64,000 bases of DNA, from contig JAXRKP010000006.1 of NCBI GenBank assembly GCA_037039925.1, forward strand, positions 877,501 through 941,500, given 5' to 3'. The notes under the pieces are model-generated. The model saw only the letters and a list, made by a program, of their open reading frames with translations. It was not told the DNA's origin and ran no database searches. The DNA comes from Doris montereyensis. Its lineage: Eukaryota; Mollusca; Gastropoda; Nudibranchia; Dorididae. How positions within the stretch are numbered: position 1 is the first letter of the stretch; every line of letters begins with the position of its first letter. Positions 10,601 to 50,493 of the stretch are shown here, piece after piece. The translations under genes and the position numbers were made by a program.

Positions 10601-11226
10601 GACACAGTGAGGAGGGACGAACTATGGCATTCCTTAAAAGAACACAATATAGAGCAAAATCTAATAGAAACCATTAAAAGTTTTTACAATAAACCAACAT
10701 GTGCAGTGAGTAGTTGGAAATATATCTGAAGAATTTGACGTAGATGTAGGAGTAGCACAGAGTTGTGTCCTAAGTCCTCTTTTGTTTATCACATTCATGG
10801 ATTCAGTTGCAAAGGCATCCTGAAAAATGAAGAAAATGAATGTAGGTATGTGGAAGTTCAAACCAGTAAATGCATCAATGCTTTCATTTGCCGATGATTT
10901 AGTTCTGTTTGGAAAATCAGAAAGGGACCTCCAGTCAAGTATCAACATAATGAATAATGAACTAAATAAAAGAGGAATGAGAGTAAATGCAAAGAAAATC
11001 AAAACAATGCTAGTAACCAGGGAAGCTAAAACACAAAATCTTAAATTAGGCAGGGAGATTTTAGAACAAGTTCAAAGCTACAATTACTTGGGAGTAATGA
11101 TTAACTCAGAGGGAAAACTAAGAGAAGAAATCAGCCAGAGAATCCAAAAGGCAATGCTAATATATAACCATCTAGGAAAGGCATTTATAGGTACATGTAG
11201 TACTAACGTCAGCATAAGCCTTGGTT
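7700..11226 (+). mobile_element. Non-LTR retrotransposon (LINE): endonuclease and reverse transcriptase, interrupted
   Basis: The protein runs through an apurinic-type endonuclease: TVIFGTWN near 7815, KVDILAITETN, LIAYGPNED, then a stop at 8221, VLGDLNARVG, DYIIV and SDHHLV at about 8530. A lysine-rich linker follows, then the start of the RT (PDDWNRGTVVPIHKKGTT, YSNYRG) at 9127-9215. The RT is split there by the element at 9222-10392. It resumes with SLLNVPVK at about 10393, QSVFKPGRSLQDHI, CFIDLEKAFDTV, then in other frames QSCVLSPLLF and SFADDLVLF (the FADD catalytic box, about 10888). It ends in YLGVMINSEGKL with a stop at about 11228. Several stops (8221, 8506, 8834, 10728) and frame changes make it inactive. 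The C-terminal domain seen in the fragment at 425-945 is missing. RTE-like or Jockey-like; the clade was not resolved. Confidence 0.9.
9222..10392 (+). mobile_element. Nested hAT-like DNA transposon in the LINE
   Basis: The ends are perfect 17-base inverted repeats, CTGTCCCCGCGGAAAAT and its complement. The element is flanked on both sides by CTTAAC (9216-9221 and 10393-10398). Removing it with one flank copy restores the LINE reading SLLNVPVK, which proves a later insertion. Inside, 9370-9993 encodes the C-terminal half of a hAT-type transposase: FNPAKLIVFPELDLSG, LGPQAVKNHSTTSIDLELFW, and the dimerisation motif LSNLALRYMYATVNSTDAER with SDRRRGLNEESL. The N-terminal zinc finger and catalytic core are absent. 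The right end carries about five TTGCAATTTTT-like subterminal repeats (10290-10380). The left end carries CGATTTTT / GCAATTTT variants. A 6-base (or TTAA) duplication is unusual for hAT, which normally makes 8. Confidence 0.85.
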
Positions 11227-12633
11227 AAATCTATGACTCGGCGGCGGATAAACAATGTCATCACCACTGTGACTTGGGAGAATGCATGCGGAAGTGCTGC
11301 ATAGACCCCATTAGTTTTCGACAAGCAGTCTCACGTCTTCTTGAACAAAACACAATAACGTTTACCATTTTTGTCCTCCTCCTCCTTTAATGCATGCTTA
11401 TCTTACTTTGGTCTCATATTCACGTCTTGAACTCATACATGAAGCCAACGATGATACATACAATGAACTCGACAAATTTCGAAAAAAAAAGAAAAAGAAA
11501 AAGGAATGGCACCCGAATCGGAGGGAGAGGGCGGGTAAAGAGCAAAACATTATAAACAGACAAAAGTATAATAAATAAAAGGAGTAAAATACAATTACTT
11601 TTACAACAACACAGATCGATTTAAATGTCAACCACTATCATTTTGACCATCGACATACATGTACGTTGTACTCCACATGTACATTGTATCATGATTTTTA
11701 CCCTCTTTCAGGGTACCGAGTAGCTAAGTTGTTCATTTCGCCCCCACCCCTCGTAGCAGGTGTAGTGAACACTTGTAGGGATGAGAAGACATTTATAAAA
11801 AGATAGATCTATTATAATTAGATCTAATATAAAACGACGGTTAGCGTTCTCGTCAGGCATTGGCGAAATCGTCTTTCGGTTCATCTATGTTCATCTCTTT
11901 TCCACAAGAGTTTTGTAACAAGAATCAATTCAGGTCATTGAGGTCACCGGAAGTGGAAAAAGTCTGTTTCACAACTTGGAGGACGAGAGCTTTGAGGTAA
12001 AATACATTGACAAAGTCATCCTTCGCTGTCACAATGTTTTCATGCGAAACAATCCTTACAGTTTGTATCTTCGTGCAAATAAATTAAAATTCAATTAAAT
12101 AATATCTAGACTCTTTAGTAACAGCACAGCGACACCAAAACCAGTCATATCAAAGCCTAGTAGGTATTCTCGCACCGTACACTACAGTGCCGTACACACT
12201 AATCTAGTAGTTGACTCTTTAAGTTAAGTACCACTACCATATATCTAGATAATAGTACTAGTACAGAATGTGAGAGACACAAAAGCTCAGACAAATCACA
12301 GATCACTGCCTCAGACTGATCAGGAACAATTCAATGACTGACAGTCGACATTCTTTCAATCTCGAATCTGTGACTGCAGTGATTCCTGAGGTGTTCTGAC
12401 TTGGCAAATAATTTGTCTAACTCACTGCTTGCCAAGTGCTTGCCTTTTTCTGACAAGACAGCACAACTCCTTGCAGTAAGGGAAGGAAGGGAAGGACTTC
12501 CATAGTCGGGATACCACCGAGGGACATAAAAAAGAGGATCTATTTTGAAGGGGTGTGAGATAAAACTTTGGGGCTTGGTTTTGTACACACATGCGTGGTA
12601 CATTATAATGCTTATATTTAAATTATACTATAC
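11227..12633. other. No gene recognised
   Basis: No supported coding region. It contains an A-rich tract at 11480-11505 and several TAGATCTA motifs near 11805 and 12240. A GTCACCGGAAGTGG motif at about 11944 matches an ETS-factor core. A minus-strand 90-residue frame at 12331-12603 has no recognised content. Confidence 0.45.
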
Positions 12634-13325
12634 TTAACCCAAGAAGAGTGCTGGCCCTTTATTTAGGGCATGTTACGGTTGGCCCGGGAAACGCGCATGC
12701 TCTATATTAAGTTTATGACGTAGTTTGACCTTTGAGTTCCTAGTTAAATAACAGCCTATGAGATTACAATATATTTTAAGCTCATGTCTTTCCCGGTAGC
12801 CTCGTTATCATTCGTCAAAGTGACACTTTCGCATTTAATACACTTTGTGCAAGCCTAAGTTGATTGCACAGCTGGCGATGTTATTGTTTAGTCCTTAGTT
12901 TAAGTTTCTCTTGTTGCAATAACATCTCAATATGAATTCCTTATTCTTTCAACTGATAAAAAAATGTATGTTTTATAGGTCTTTCATCATCTGTAGACGT
13001 GAAATTATTGTTCGAACTAAGTCTAAATCCTAGCTTCACCCTTTGCAAACACTGGTTTTTTCATGCAAATTGCTGAGGCAATCCCTCACTTAAGAAGGTC
13101 ACTTACGGTAACACCACAAGCTGTACTTGGGTTAATAACTTACACTTTCAAAGAAAAGGAGAAGACCAATGGCTGAAATTTTGATAAAAGATAAAAAAAT
13201 CCCACAAAAGGGAAGTTTTTGTGTTCTTTCCCTTTGATATTCATGGATCCCTATCACCTGTGCGGTCTATTTAAAGTAACACGTATTATAACAATTGTTA
13301 TGGATAATGCGAGTAAACGGGGGAA

Positions 13326-13606
13326 GTCTTATCAACCATCCCTTACCCTGCTCCCTGAACCTGAAATTAGCTCCCCCTGAACCCCCCCCCCTCCTCCCCA
13401 TTCATCTGAGGCAAGTGTAGGTTGATTGCCGAGGAAACACATAGCAATAGGGGTGAACATACATGTTTTATTGTTAACAATCTTTCAACCACCCCTTATC
13501 CTGCTTCCTTAACCTGACACATTTAAGCTCCCCTGAACGACGGACCCCTGCTACCCCCATCCGAGGCAAGCGCAGGTCGCCAAGGAAACGCACAGCAAGA
13601 GCTTTG
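13326..13606 (+). repeat. Diverged tandem duplication, about 150-base unit
   Basis: Two consecutive blocks share CCTTA-CCTGCT-CCT-AACCTGA, AGCTCCCC-TGAAC, and CATC-GAGGCAAG-GCAGGT with CC-AGGAAAC-CA-AGCAA. The second copy differs by roughly a quarter of its bases. The first contains a C-rich run at 13381-13400. No coding potential was seen. Confidence 0.65.
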
Positions 13607-14868
13607 TTGCTAAGCAGTCTCGTAGGTAAAAAATCCTAAATTTTTTCTTGCCGACAGTGAAACCAGTGACAGTGAAAGAAGATAGCTGCTGTGTGGAGGC
13701 TCTAGGCTCGACTTGGTAGAGTTGTCTATGGATTATTGTGTCTAAAAATTATTTCTATCCATTGAAATGTGCTAGAATAATATGTAAAGATGGTTTAATA
13801 AGTCTTGTCTTTACTTAATATTGAATTAAAGTCACCAGCGGAAAAAAAATCGTACCCTGATCATGGAAATCCTACCTCTGGTCTCACCAAAGCCAAGTCA
13901 AACTAGGATGATTCCATTCTTTTCAATTTAGTAGGAGACAATAGACCAATCATGTATCTGTGCAAACACACATTCTTATTATCAGGTCAATCACACACGC
14001 TCTCAAAACAGACCAGCTCACATTTACACACCTCTGGCGAGGGACTTGTCCTAGTAGGATGATTCCATTTTATAATAGGGTGACCAATAAATGAAACTTA
14101 TATATCAAGGCTACTTCTTGCATAGTACAGCTGTTAGCAAAGATAATGATGGACATACCCCTTTAGAAAAAGACTCAACCGATGGCCTTTTGGGCGTAAG
14201 CTTATGATCCTGAACGCGTTCTTTTTCCTGTTTACCAAATGGTTAAACAATCAGAAAGCATTTATTTTAAAGGAGGGTGAGCATAAGACAGTAAGAGGGT
14301 AATAAGATGGAGGGATATTCAGGCCTTTCTTGACCCGGCATTTGACGGGAAGGAAGGACAGGCAAATGCCGGGCATAGTACTGAGATGTTTATAGCCCGG
14401 ATAGCTGAACAGAGTGCTGTAACAAACCGGCATTTACCGATCATAGCCGTAGCAGGGTTATAACTTGATGTCCCGTATGACCCGGAAGTGGATGTAACTT
14501 AAAAAAAAGTGGCTTGGTTATTTTCAATTCTTATTCCAAATAGTGTTAACTATCAGATATTGCACTGGCGGTGTTACCGGAAGTGTTCTTCTTACAGTGA
14601 AGGGTTGCCCCAGCCATTTGCATGCAAATCGAGTGCTAGGATTTTGACAACGATTTCCTGTCTACGGATGATAAAAGATCTAGATATGTAAAGATGTATT
14701 TTCTTGAAGTTGATATGATAAGGAATTAATATTGATATGTTATTGCAACAAGAGAGACTGATACTAAAGACTAAACAATAGCAGTAATAGCTGTGTAATC
14801 AACTTAAGCTTGCACAAAGCGTGTTGAATGGGAAAGCTTGACTTTTACGAAGGACAGCAAGGCCATCC

Positions 14869-15875
14869 GATAGGCTGGGGCATTGATCATTTTCCAGTTG
14901 ATCATGTGCATCAAAAGATCAAGCAAACTTGACCACTATGATCAAGTGCTCGGAACTTTGATAATGGTCATAGCTATATGCACGATCATGACGGCGATCA
15001 CAGTTATGATCATTGTCACAACTATGCACATGATCATAGTTTCGATGTATAATACTTCATGATCACCACAGCCAAACGAATGTGACGAGGGGAGAGAGAG
15101 GTTGGGACTGGACTGGGACCAACAGTGGAGAAACACTGCGATAAGTGTCAATGAGGATGGGTGGGTGGGGTAAACGTCCAGGCACCGACTTGGTTCTGAC
15201 CAGGAGTTAGTCCCTATTAAATGGCCCTTATTGTTCAATATTACGTAGCTATTTTTAGACATGGTTGAAATGATACCCTGGCAGAGCCCCGCTATGTTTT
15301 TCTGCATCATTCGTCATCTCAACTGACGAATGAATGAGCCGCGACTTTCAAAGAAATGTAGCCTCCCCCTATCAATCCAGGCCCGCTTTCCCAATGCCGT
15401 TCCGTCCCACCAACAGTACTATCATTCTGCCTTGTCTTTCTGTTGTCACACAGTCTAAAAACTTGGCTGATCACTGATCACAGCCACGAGGAATCGAGCA
15501 AGCATTTATTTGAAAGTGGTATCGGTGGCAGCTCTTTTAACTTTCAGTTTGGGATTTGAATGAATGTAATATAGTTGAAGATTGTTGTGTTGAAGATATC
15601 GACAGACACATTTGTTCAATGCTACGAGCCATCAAGCAGACTTTCTAAATAAAAGTATCGATAGGAGGCAGTTAATTTCACTTTTAAACTCAGAATTATA
15701 AGGAATTAATGTATGGAGATTAGTGTGTTGAAGGTATTGACATATGGATTTGCTCGATGCTATGATCAGTGATCAACGCCACGAGTCTATGATCACTGTT
15801 TGAGCATCAAATCTTTGATCAGGAAGCCATGATCATGAGGGATCAAGTTATTCTCGAGGCTTGCCCAAGCCTATC
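14869..15875. mobile_element. GATCA-dense repeat element, copy A
   Basis: The ends are short inverted repeats: GATAGGCTGGGGCA on the left and, reversed, GATAGGCTTGGGCA on the right. About nine GATCA pentamers occur in the first 190 bases and about eight in the last 420. The interior (15060-15440) is homologous to 27170-27620: GAGAGAGAGG-TGGGACTG, CCAACAGTGG, GTTAGTCCCT and TGAAATGATACCCTGGCAGAGCCC on one side, with clear counterparts in the other copy. No conserved frame was found. The minus-strand open frame at 14942-15310 is not matched in the second copy. It is nested inside the TTAA-flanked element. Confidence 0.65.
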
Positions 15876-16224
15876 ACGTGATAAGCTATGAGTATGAGCT
15901 TAAAATAAATTGTACTCTCATTGGCTGTTGTCAAACTATGAACTCAAAGGTCAAACTACGCCAAATTGCGTTTAAGGCAAGTGGAAATTTTCATTCAAGA
16001 AACCTAGGTGCCTGGCTCTAAATATAGGGCCAGCGCACTTCCCAGGCTAACTGTAATACGCCCTGAGTATAAGGCCGGCGCTTTTCTTGAGTTAATGTAT
16101 CTATTCTTTCATATCATATGACTTTTATTCATAGGGGGATCCCCCTCCCCTTCTTTGTTTTTTAGTAGTATAGTAGGTTCTTACATAATCAGGGGGGCCC
16201 AGACCCCCCAATCCTTAATTTCAC

Positions 16225-16590
16225 TACATTCCCATAAAAAAATTAGCGAGGTGTTCCTATCTGGCCAACCACTCCTTGTATCACCTCCAAATGCCTTTGA
16301 TGCAGTCTGGACTCGCCAACCACAGCATCTGAGGAGTCGGTGTTAGTACTGTTAGTGATTGCACTTCCTAGATAGGAAAAGCAATCGGTAAATTTCTGCG
16401 GATGTCCGTGGACCATGATGTCATGAGGAATGACATTTTCCCAGTTTTTCGAGAGAGATTGGTAAAGCAGTACAGTCTTTGAAACGTTGATCTTGAGCCC
16501 AAAGAGGTCCACAACATTTGCAAAGCTATCCACTGTTTCTTGTAGATCTGAAAGAATGACATGCCCACTCACGGACATAAAATATGGTTT
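16225..16590 (-). mobile_element. LINE reverse-transcriptase fragment
   Basis: The minus-strand frame reads LSDLQETVDSFANVVDLFGL, KINVSKT, and FSYLGSAITNSTNTDSDA after small frame adjustments. This is the segment just after the YADD box of a LINE reverse transcriptase (thumb side). Both the catalytic box and the C-terminal domain are missing, so it is a short dead remnant. Confidence 0.75.
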
Positions 16591-17798
16591 GTGCTAGAGG
16601 GGTGGGACTGAGACGGGTACGTTTTTAAATTCTTTGCAATTGCAATAATAAATTATAAACAATTAAAAAGGAGGGCTGGTCCCAGGACCCATATAGGTGT
16701 AAATAGTTTCAGTCAGTGGCATGTTATGTAAGAGTTTTGTTTTTATCTTTATATAGTAATCCTAGAGGAGACAATGAACTGCGGCCTCTTAGCCGGACGG
16801 TCTCTTAGGCAAATACTGAATACATGGGGGTTGTAGCCTAGATAATCATTCAGTGTGTATGATTTATGGCTCAGAACTTTAGGCCTAGAGCTAAAACCAT
16901 GAAGGAAGAGGATGTATTTTTGAAAGAATGAAGCAGTGTGTATATTATTTCTATAAAAGTTTAATTCCTTCTTTTCTGTTTCTATTGGTCACAATACTAG
17001 TCCAAACCATCATCAGTCGAACTCCACTGTAATACTGTACATCCTAAAAAAAATTTTTTTTTTTACGAATGGTGCTTCTGTTATTATCTCTGTGACACTA
17101 TACGCATTTGATAACGTTACTGAGTTGCCCACTTACAAAAATGCTCCATTAGGTAGTCAAAACATCCCAATTTTGCCATTCATCACAACATGGAAAGCCA
17201 GTAGGGTGCCAGGAAGAAAGCACCTTGTGAACACCTCTCTCTCTTTCTTTACGTCATGCACTTGCTCGACTAATGATAGTAGGCTCTGATCAGTTAAATC
17301 AGATTGTGCTAAAATATACATACTGATCTTTTGTGAAGAGAAAAGTCAACCGAATAATCTTCCAATATTTATTTAGCCAGATTTATGAAACTCGTAAATT
17401 TAATAATATGTTGGATGTAACAACTCATGCTTTCATTGAAAAAAGACCTGTAGACAGTTTGTACAGAATTTATTTATTATTTTTTAAAAATTTCTAATTG
17501 TAAATATCAAAGATGAGGAAAATGTAATGTAATGAAAATATAGTCAATATGATATGATCATCATATAGATACTAGATCTATAACAGTCTTAAAAGTAAAA
17601 CAGAGTTTGTGTCGTTTTTCTTTTCAGAACACAAATTGTAATTCATTCTATACTTTAAAATCTGTTGAAAAATAATGCTTTTGATTTTCAAGAAACATGC
17701 TGTGGATAAGTAAACACATTTTTGCTGTTTTATGATTAATAACATTAGATGTCAACATATTTAATGTTGTCAATGGAGATGTTTTTTTAATCACTCAG
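16591..17798. other. Upstream region of NDUFS1; no exon identified
   Basis: AT-rich sequence with a T-tract at about 17047-17063. No supported coding sequence. A pyrimidine tract and CAG at 17781-17798 look like a splice acceptor just before the NDUFS1 start codon. An untranslated first exon and the promoter probably lie further upstream, but neither could be located. Confidence 0.4.
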
Positions 17799-17815
17799 AA
17801 TATCAAGTCACAGCC

Positions 17816-46061
<28,246 letters not shown>

Positions 46062-47010
46062 TACCAGTGGTTATGACATGAGTTATTCTCCTTTTTTTTC
46101 TTATTTTAATTCTGTTCTAGGTGATTGCTTTGATCTGTAGTTAAAAAACAACCCTCATTCAATGTGAAGAAGCAAAAAAAAGGTACCGGTATAGGATAGA
46201 AAAGAGAAAACATGTTTTTTAATAGAATTACTGACGTCTCATTCGCAATCAAATATTCCTTTTTCTTATGTTGAATTATTTCACAAAATACAACTCAAAC
46301 TATGCACGGATCAAATTAGGTATTCTATACTGAAATATTTTTCTGATTGTTTACGATAAACAAGAAGTTCATGCAGTTTGTCTTATCAACAACTTATAAC
46401 ACACATCTTTAGTCATTTTCTTGAAAAGTTGCCTCCACACATTTACACGGTAGAGTTGGACAGCAACAGCATGTGATTTCCATTCACTAGATTTATAATT
46501 TAGCAATTATCTTAGAATCTTATCCATCAACTTGTTACTTTTTTAACTTAGCATGACTAGTGAAGACTAAATAATATGCCTATTAATATCAACAAATTAA
46601 AATTATTTTTTCTTTTCAAAGACCTTGTATGGATTTGCCATTACTATTCTGTACCAGGTAACATCTCTGCCATGGGTGACATTTGCAAAAATTTGTGTTT
46701 TTGTTTTCAGTGGTTGCTTTTTTGCAGCAATGTAAATAGAGACTGAACGGTAGTATAGACAGTATTTTGAAGGAAAGTGATATTTTATTCTTCTTAAGCT
46801 ATTTGCATAAGTGTAGGCCTACATGGTATGTGAATTGTCATTTGTGGTTTTTCATCATAGTCATAGGTTTATTTACTTCTTTAAAAAATTGTTCAGTGAG
46901 TGTAAAATTATATTTTGTCTAATTGTATACGTGGGTCTAAGATGAGATTGATATCGAATGTGAGTGTGAAAATAAATGTACATAAAGTGTTTACATAAGA
47001 AAAATAAAAT
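46062..47010 (+). other. NDUFS1 3' untranslated region and polyadenylation signals
   Basis: AT-rich with no open frame of note. AATAAA hexamers at 46971-46976 and 47003-47008 lie about 0.9 kb after the stop and are the best candidates for 3' end formation. Beyond them, 47010-47555 is AT-rich spacer with no gene seen. Confidence 0.6.
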
Positions 47011-47555
47011 AAAAAAAGTATGGTTTTGAAAACAATTGAGTGGTCTTATTTTTTGTATTTGTGTTGTCTTTGTTTGAAATGTTTTATTAGGTAGTCTAAA
47101 CCCAAATTTGTTTTTCCCCTTGCTTTTCTTTAATGTTTTTGTGTGTGTAGAACTTTGTTGTGTTTCCTGAAGATATAGATATCAAAATCATCTTTGTAAT
47201 TTGATTATTAATGAAGAAATTTTGGCTTTGTGCAAAAAGTGAAAATTGTGATTTTTGCAAGCTCATATTTCTACTGTTTATCAAGGTAGGCTTGCAAAAT
47301 TGCTTGAGTCTATAGGAAGTGTGCCAAAGATAAACATACATTTTTTGTTAGGGAGATAAGTGACAACCTTTTGAGATCTTGCATCTAAAAAGTAGTGATT
47401 TCATTAAATTTTGGCCCTAACCAACCAAAGAAATCTCCAATTTTTTATCACAAAATTTGGCAACTGAATTATTGAAACATGTTTCTTTAACTTTTAACAT
47501 TAAGAAGTTATGAATGATATCTTGAGTGGACAAAGGTGAAAAAAACAAAAAACCC

Positions 47556-49250
47556 ATAATAATAATAATAAGTATTTATATAGCGCTAACTACCACCACA
47601 AGTTGCTCTGAAGCGCTTAACAAAATAGATGGATTACAAAACATTTAGCATTGTGACATTTAAATTATACGATTAAATCTTTACAAACATACACCACATC
47701 CTAAAAAAAATTCATGTGTACATAACATCATAAATATATTATATGTAAAAGTTTTAAAAGGTAGCAGTGAATAACTCAGTTTTAAAACTTCTTTTGAAAG
47801 AATTAAATTAAAAGTAAAAGATGGGCTTGATTTGGTTTTAAAACTGAGGCTGTTCCATAAGACAGGAGCTACCACACTAAAGGGGTTTTATTATGAAAGA
47901 CAGAGGATTTACGGGTAACTTACTAACACGACTAACAGACATTAAAAGGGCATCAGAAGATCTCAATGATCTAACAGGTTTATACATTTCTAGTAATAGT
48001 TCTTTGAGATAGGCAGGAGACATGTCGCGAAAACATTTATAAGCATGTCATAAAAATTTTAAAACCAATGCGGTATTTGACTAGCAGCAGCCAATGAAGA
48101 TCTTTTAACACAGGTTAGTCAATCTTGCTGCCTTATTCTGGACTTTCTGTAATCTTTTAATCATGTATTTCGGTCAGCCAACTAAAAGAGCGTTACAATA
48201 ATCAATCCTACTTAAAATAAAAGACAACATTAAGATTTTAGTTGTTTCTAGATCAAGCAATGGTCTTATTCTGCCAATATTACGAAGACGGTAATTACAT
48301 GTTTTTATGACATAATGACATGGTCTTTCAATACTTTGTTCTTTGTCAAAAATCATTCCTAAGTTACGAACCCTATCAGCAGACACATTGACTTGAGTGC
48401 CAGCTATATTTATACTATTCTTATTCAATGCTTTTCTTTGGAATTTCATTATTTCGGTTTTGTCTTCATTGAGTTTCAATTTATTGTTTGTTATCCAGTC
48501 TTTTATCACTCTGACAGTACTGACATAATTTTCAACTTGGCATAAAATGTTCTGTTCATTATTAGAGACCAAAGGGAAATAAATCTGAGTATCGTCTGCA
48601 TACATATGGTGGTCAAGTTCAAAGCTAGTAATAATGTTGCTTCATGGCTGCGTGTATAGTGTATAAAAGAGGGCTTAAAACTGAATCCCGAGGAACCCAA
48701 ACTTCAGGCTGAAAGATTGTGATTCAAATTTATTGTCAATCATGACCAGTTGAGATCGCTGGGTCTAATAAGATCTAAACCATTCTAATACAGTACTGTC
48801 AAAATTGAACACATTTCTCAAACGGCTTATCAAAATTGTTTGATCAATTGTATCAAAGGCGGCGCTTAAATGATAAATCCCATAAAATAAGAACACCGAT
48901 TTTCTTATCATTTACATAACTAACTAGGTCATTAAAAACTCCAATGACGTGCAGTTTCTATGCTATGTTTATTTTTATAAGTATCAGCTGACTGAAATTT
49001 TGAAAGTAATGAATTGGAAGAAGATGGGAATTGACTCTCAAAACAACAACCTTTTCGAGTATCTTTGAAACTAAGGAGAGATTTGAAACTGATCTGTAGT
49101 TCTTTATTTCGTTTTCATCCAATGGTGTTTTTTTTAATCAGTATTTATCTAAACAGGGTTATTTAAGCAATGGTGTTACAATTGTTCTTTTTAATTCAGC
49201 GGGGACGTCAGCGTCAGCAAAACAAACAGTAACAGTCAGTGGCCCATGAC
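47556..49250 (-). mobile_element. L2/CR1-like LINE, 5'-truncated
   Basis: On the minus strand, reading down from about 49,200: AAFDTIDQTILISRLRNV, SYQTQRSQLV, MYADDTQIYFPL (YADD catalytic box, at about 48,600), KDWITNNKLKLNEDKTEIM, RVRNLGMIFDKEQ, SFILSRIDYCNALLVG, then VAPVLWNSLSFKTKSSPS near 47,870. The 3' end is AGCGCTATATAAATACTTAT followed by TTA repeats at 47,556-47,570. Stops and frame changes occur throughout, so it is inactive. It lies just beyond the NDUFS1 3' end, on the opposite strand. Confidence 0.9.
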
Positions 49251-50374
49251 ATTATCAGTAGTCATTTAAAAAATACTGACCCTGACCTTATCGATTGAAT
49301 ACGGCCCAAATAACTCGGACATGGGTGTCGCGTTATTTAGGCCGATAATACTAAATAGTAGACTATAACTACATATTTGAGTACGATTCCCATTTTTGAA
49401 ACGTCTGTTGCCATGTATTCAGTTTAAAAAAAAAAAGAATGAATGTTTTGTGTTTGGCCTCCTTGAAGAATTTTAGAATCTTTTCTCCAGTTTGAAAATT
49501 TTCATTGAGACATTACATGTTAATGTCAAATGTAATAGCAAACGGCTTAAAAAGTGCCCGAATGTCAACAAAGGGGCGAATTTGAATACAATTTTATAAA
49601 TAAGTATTGATTTGATGTTTGCCAACTGCTTGGGCTGAATCTTATCACTGGCAATCTTTTCGTTGTCAATGAAACTGAATCAATTCAAATTATGGAGGTG
49701 GTTGTACTTGTAGGGTGCTGGGTCTATTACTTTCCTTCAGTTCTTCATTCTAATGACAATGATACTGAAAGAGTATTTGCTGATCTGAGTGAGACTGAGA
49801 GAGACAGTGTTGAGTGCACCCTCCAAGTTTGGTATTGATACAAAATCAAAATAATACAATTCTTTTTAAAAAAGATACCGGTTCTTATCTAGATTAGATC
49901 TAGATCCTGGTTACTTGCATAACTTGACAATAACACGACTTAAATCTTCATTTCGACCTTTCTTTCTCTCTCTGTTTGTTTGTCTCTCTCTCATTTCTCT
50001 ATCTCTATCAGTATCAATAATTAATACAGTTCAACTTAAGTTATTTGTAATAGTTGCCATAATAAGTTTTCATTTTAACAACACGCTGACACTGACACTA
50101 GTGACACACACCCACACACTTTCTTTTAAAAATAAACTACAGCCACATTTTTTTACATATTGTAATGTCAAGTCAAAAATTAACAAATTGTAGGCCGGCA
50201 CGTTGGCTTACATAAATTAGAATGAAACTGAACCTGTGGTGTTGCTGTATGGGTCTAAAGTAAACAACCTGGGTTTGGGCAAAGACTGTATTAACTACCA
50301 AGACATGAAACTCGCTGCGAAACGTGTCAACCCCTCATCAACACCTTTTTATGCGCGTTAAACAATTGTTCAAA
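49251..50374. other. No gene recognised
   Basis: AT-rich spacer with a CTCTCT-rich patch at 49,965-50,010. No supported coding region. Confidence 0.5.
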
Positions 50375-50493
50375 ATGGCGCCACGGGCTAAACACGGTTC
50401 AACGTCTCAATTCTGTTCCGCAATTAATTGCAGCAATTCTCGTCAAACAAGACCAGACCTTTGATACTTTAGATTTCCTATGCAACATGAAAG
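50375..50493 (+). pseudogene. THAP-domain first exon with in-frame stop
   Basis: ATG at 50375 opens MAPRAKHGSTSQFCSAINCS and NSRQTRPDL, a TGA at 50462-50464, then YFRFPMQHER and a donor AG/GTAAGT. The Cys-x4-Cys, the proline and the FRFP block fit the first half of a THAP domain, where Leu-Ser-Tyr-Phe is usual. A single C-to-G change would explain the TGA. The second half (Trp, Cys-x2-His) was not found in the next kilobase. It could be a dead gene, a P-type element remnant, or a sequencing error. Confidence 0.6.

Larger units (their letters stand above)
12638..16091. mobile_element. TTAA-flanked element with long imperfect terminal inverted repeats
   Basis: Left end CCCAAGAAGAGTGCTGGCC and right end (reversed) CTCAAGAAAAGCGCCGGCC are each bordered by TTAA (12634-12637 and 16092-16095). 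The inverted similarity runs inward for roughly 170-200 bases on each side. It includes CGTAGTTTGACCTTTGAGTTC, the pair around AACAGCC-ATGAGA, and TATTTTAAGCTCAT, at an identity I judge near 75-80%. A TTAA target with CC-starting ends is typical of piggyBac-like transposons. No transposase frame is visible, so it would be a nonautonomous derivative. It has taken up a second element at 14869-15875 and contains a tandem duplication at 13326-13606. Confidence 0.7.

Noticed and set aside
11390..11631. Short frames with a polylysine or polyphenylalanine segment
   Set aside because: They come from an A-rich tract and are not supported by any motif.
14942..15310. 122-residue minus-strand frame
   Set aside because: Not conserved in the homologous element at 27036-27833; its C-terminal hydrophobic part comes from the GATCA repeats.
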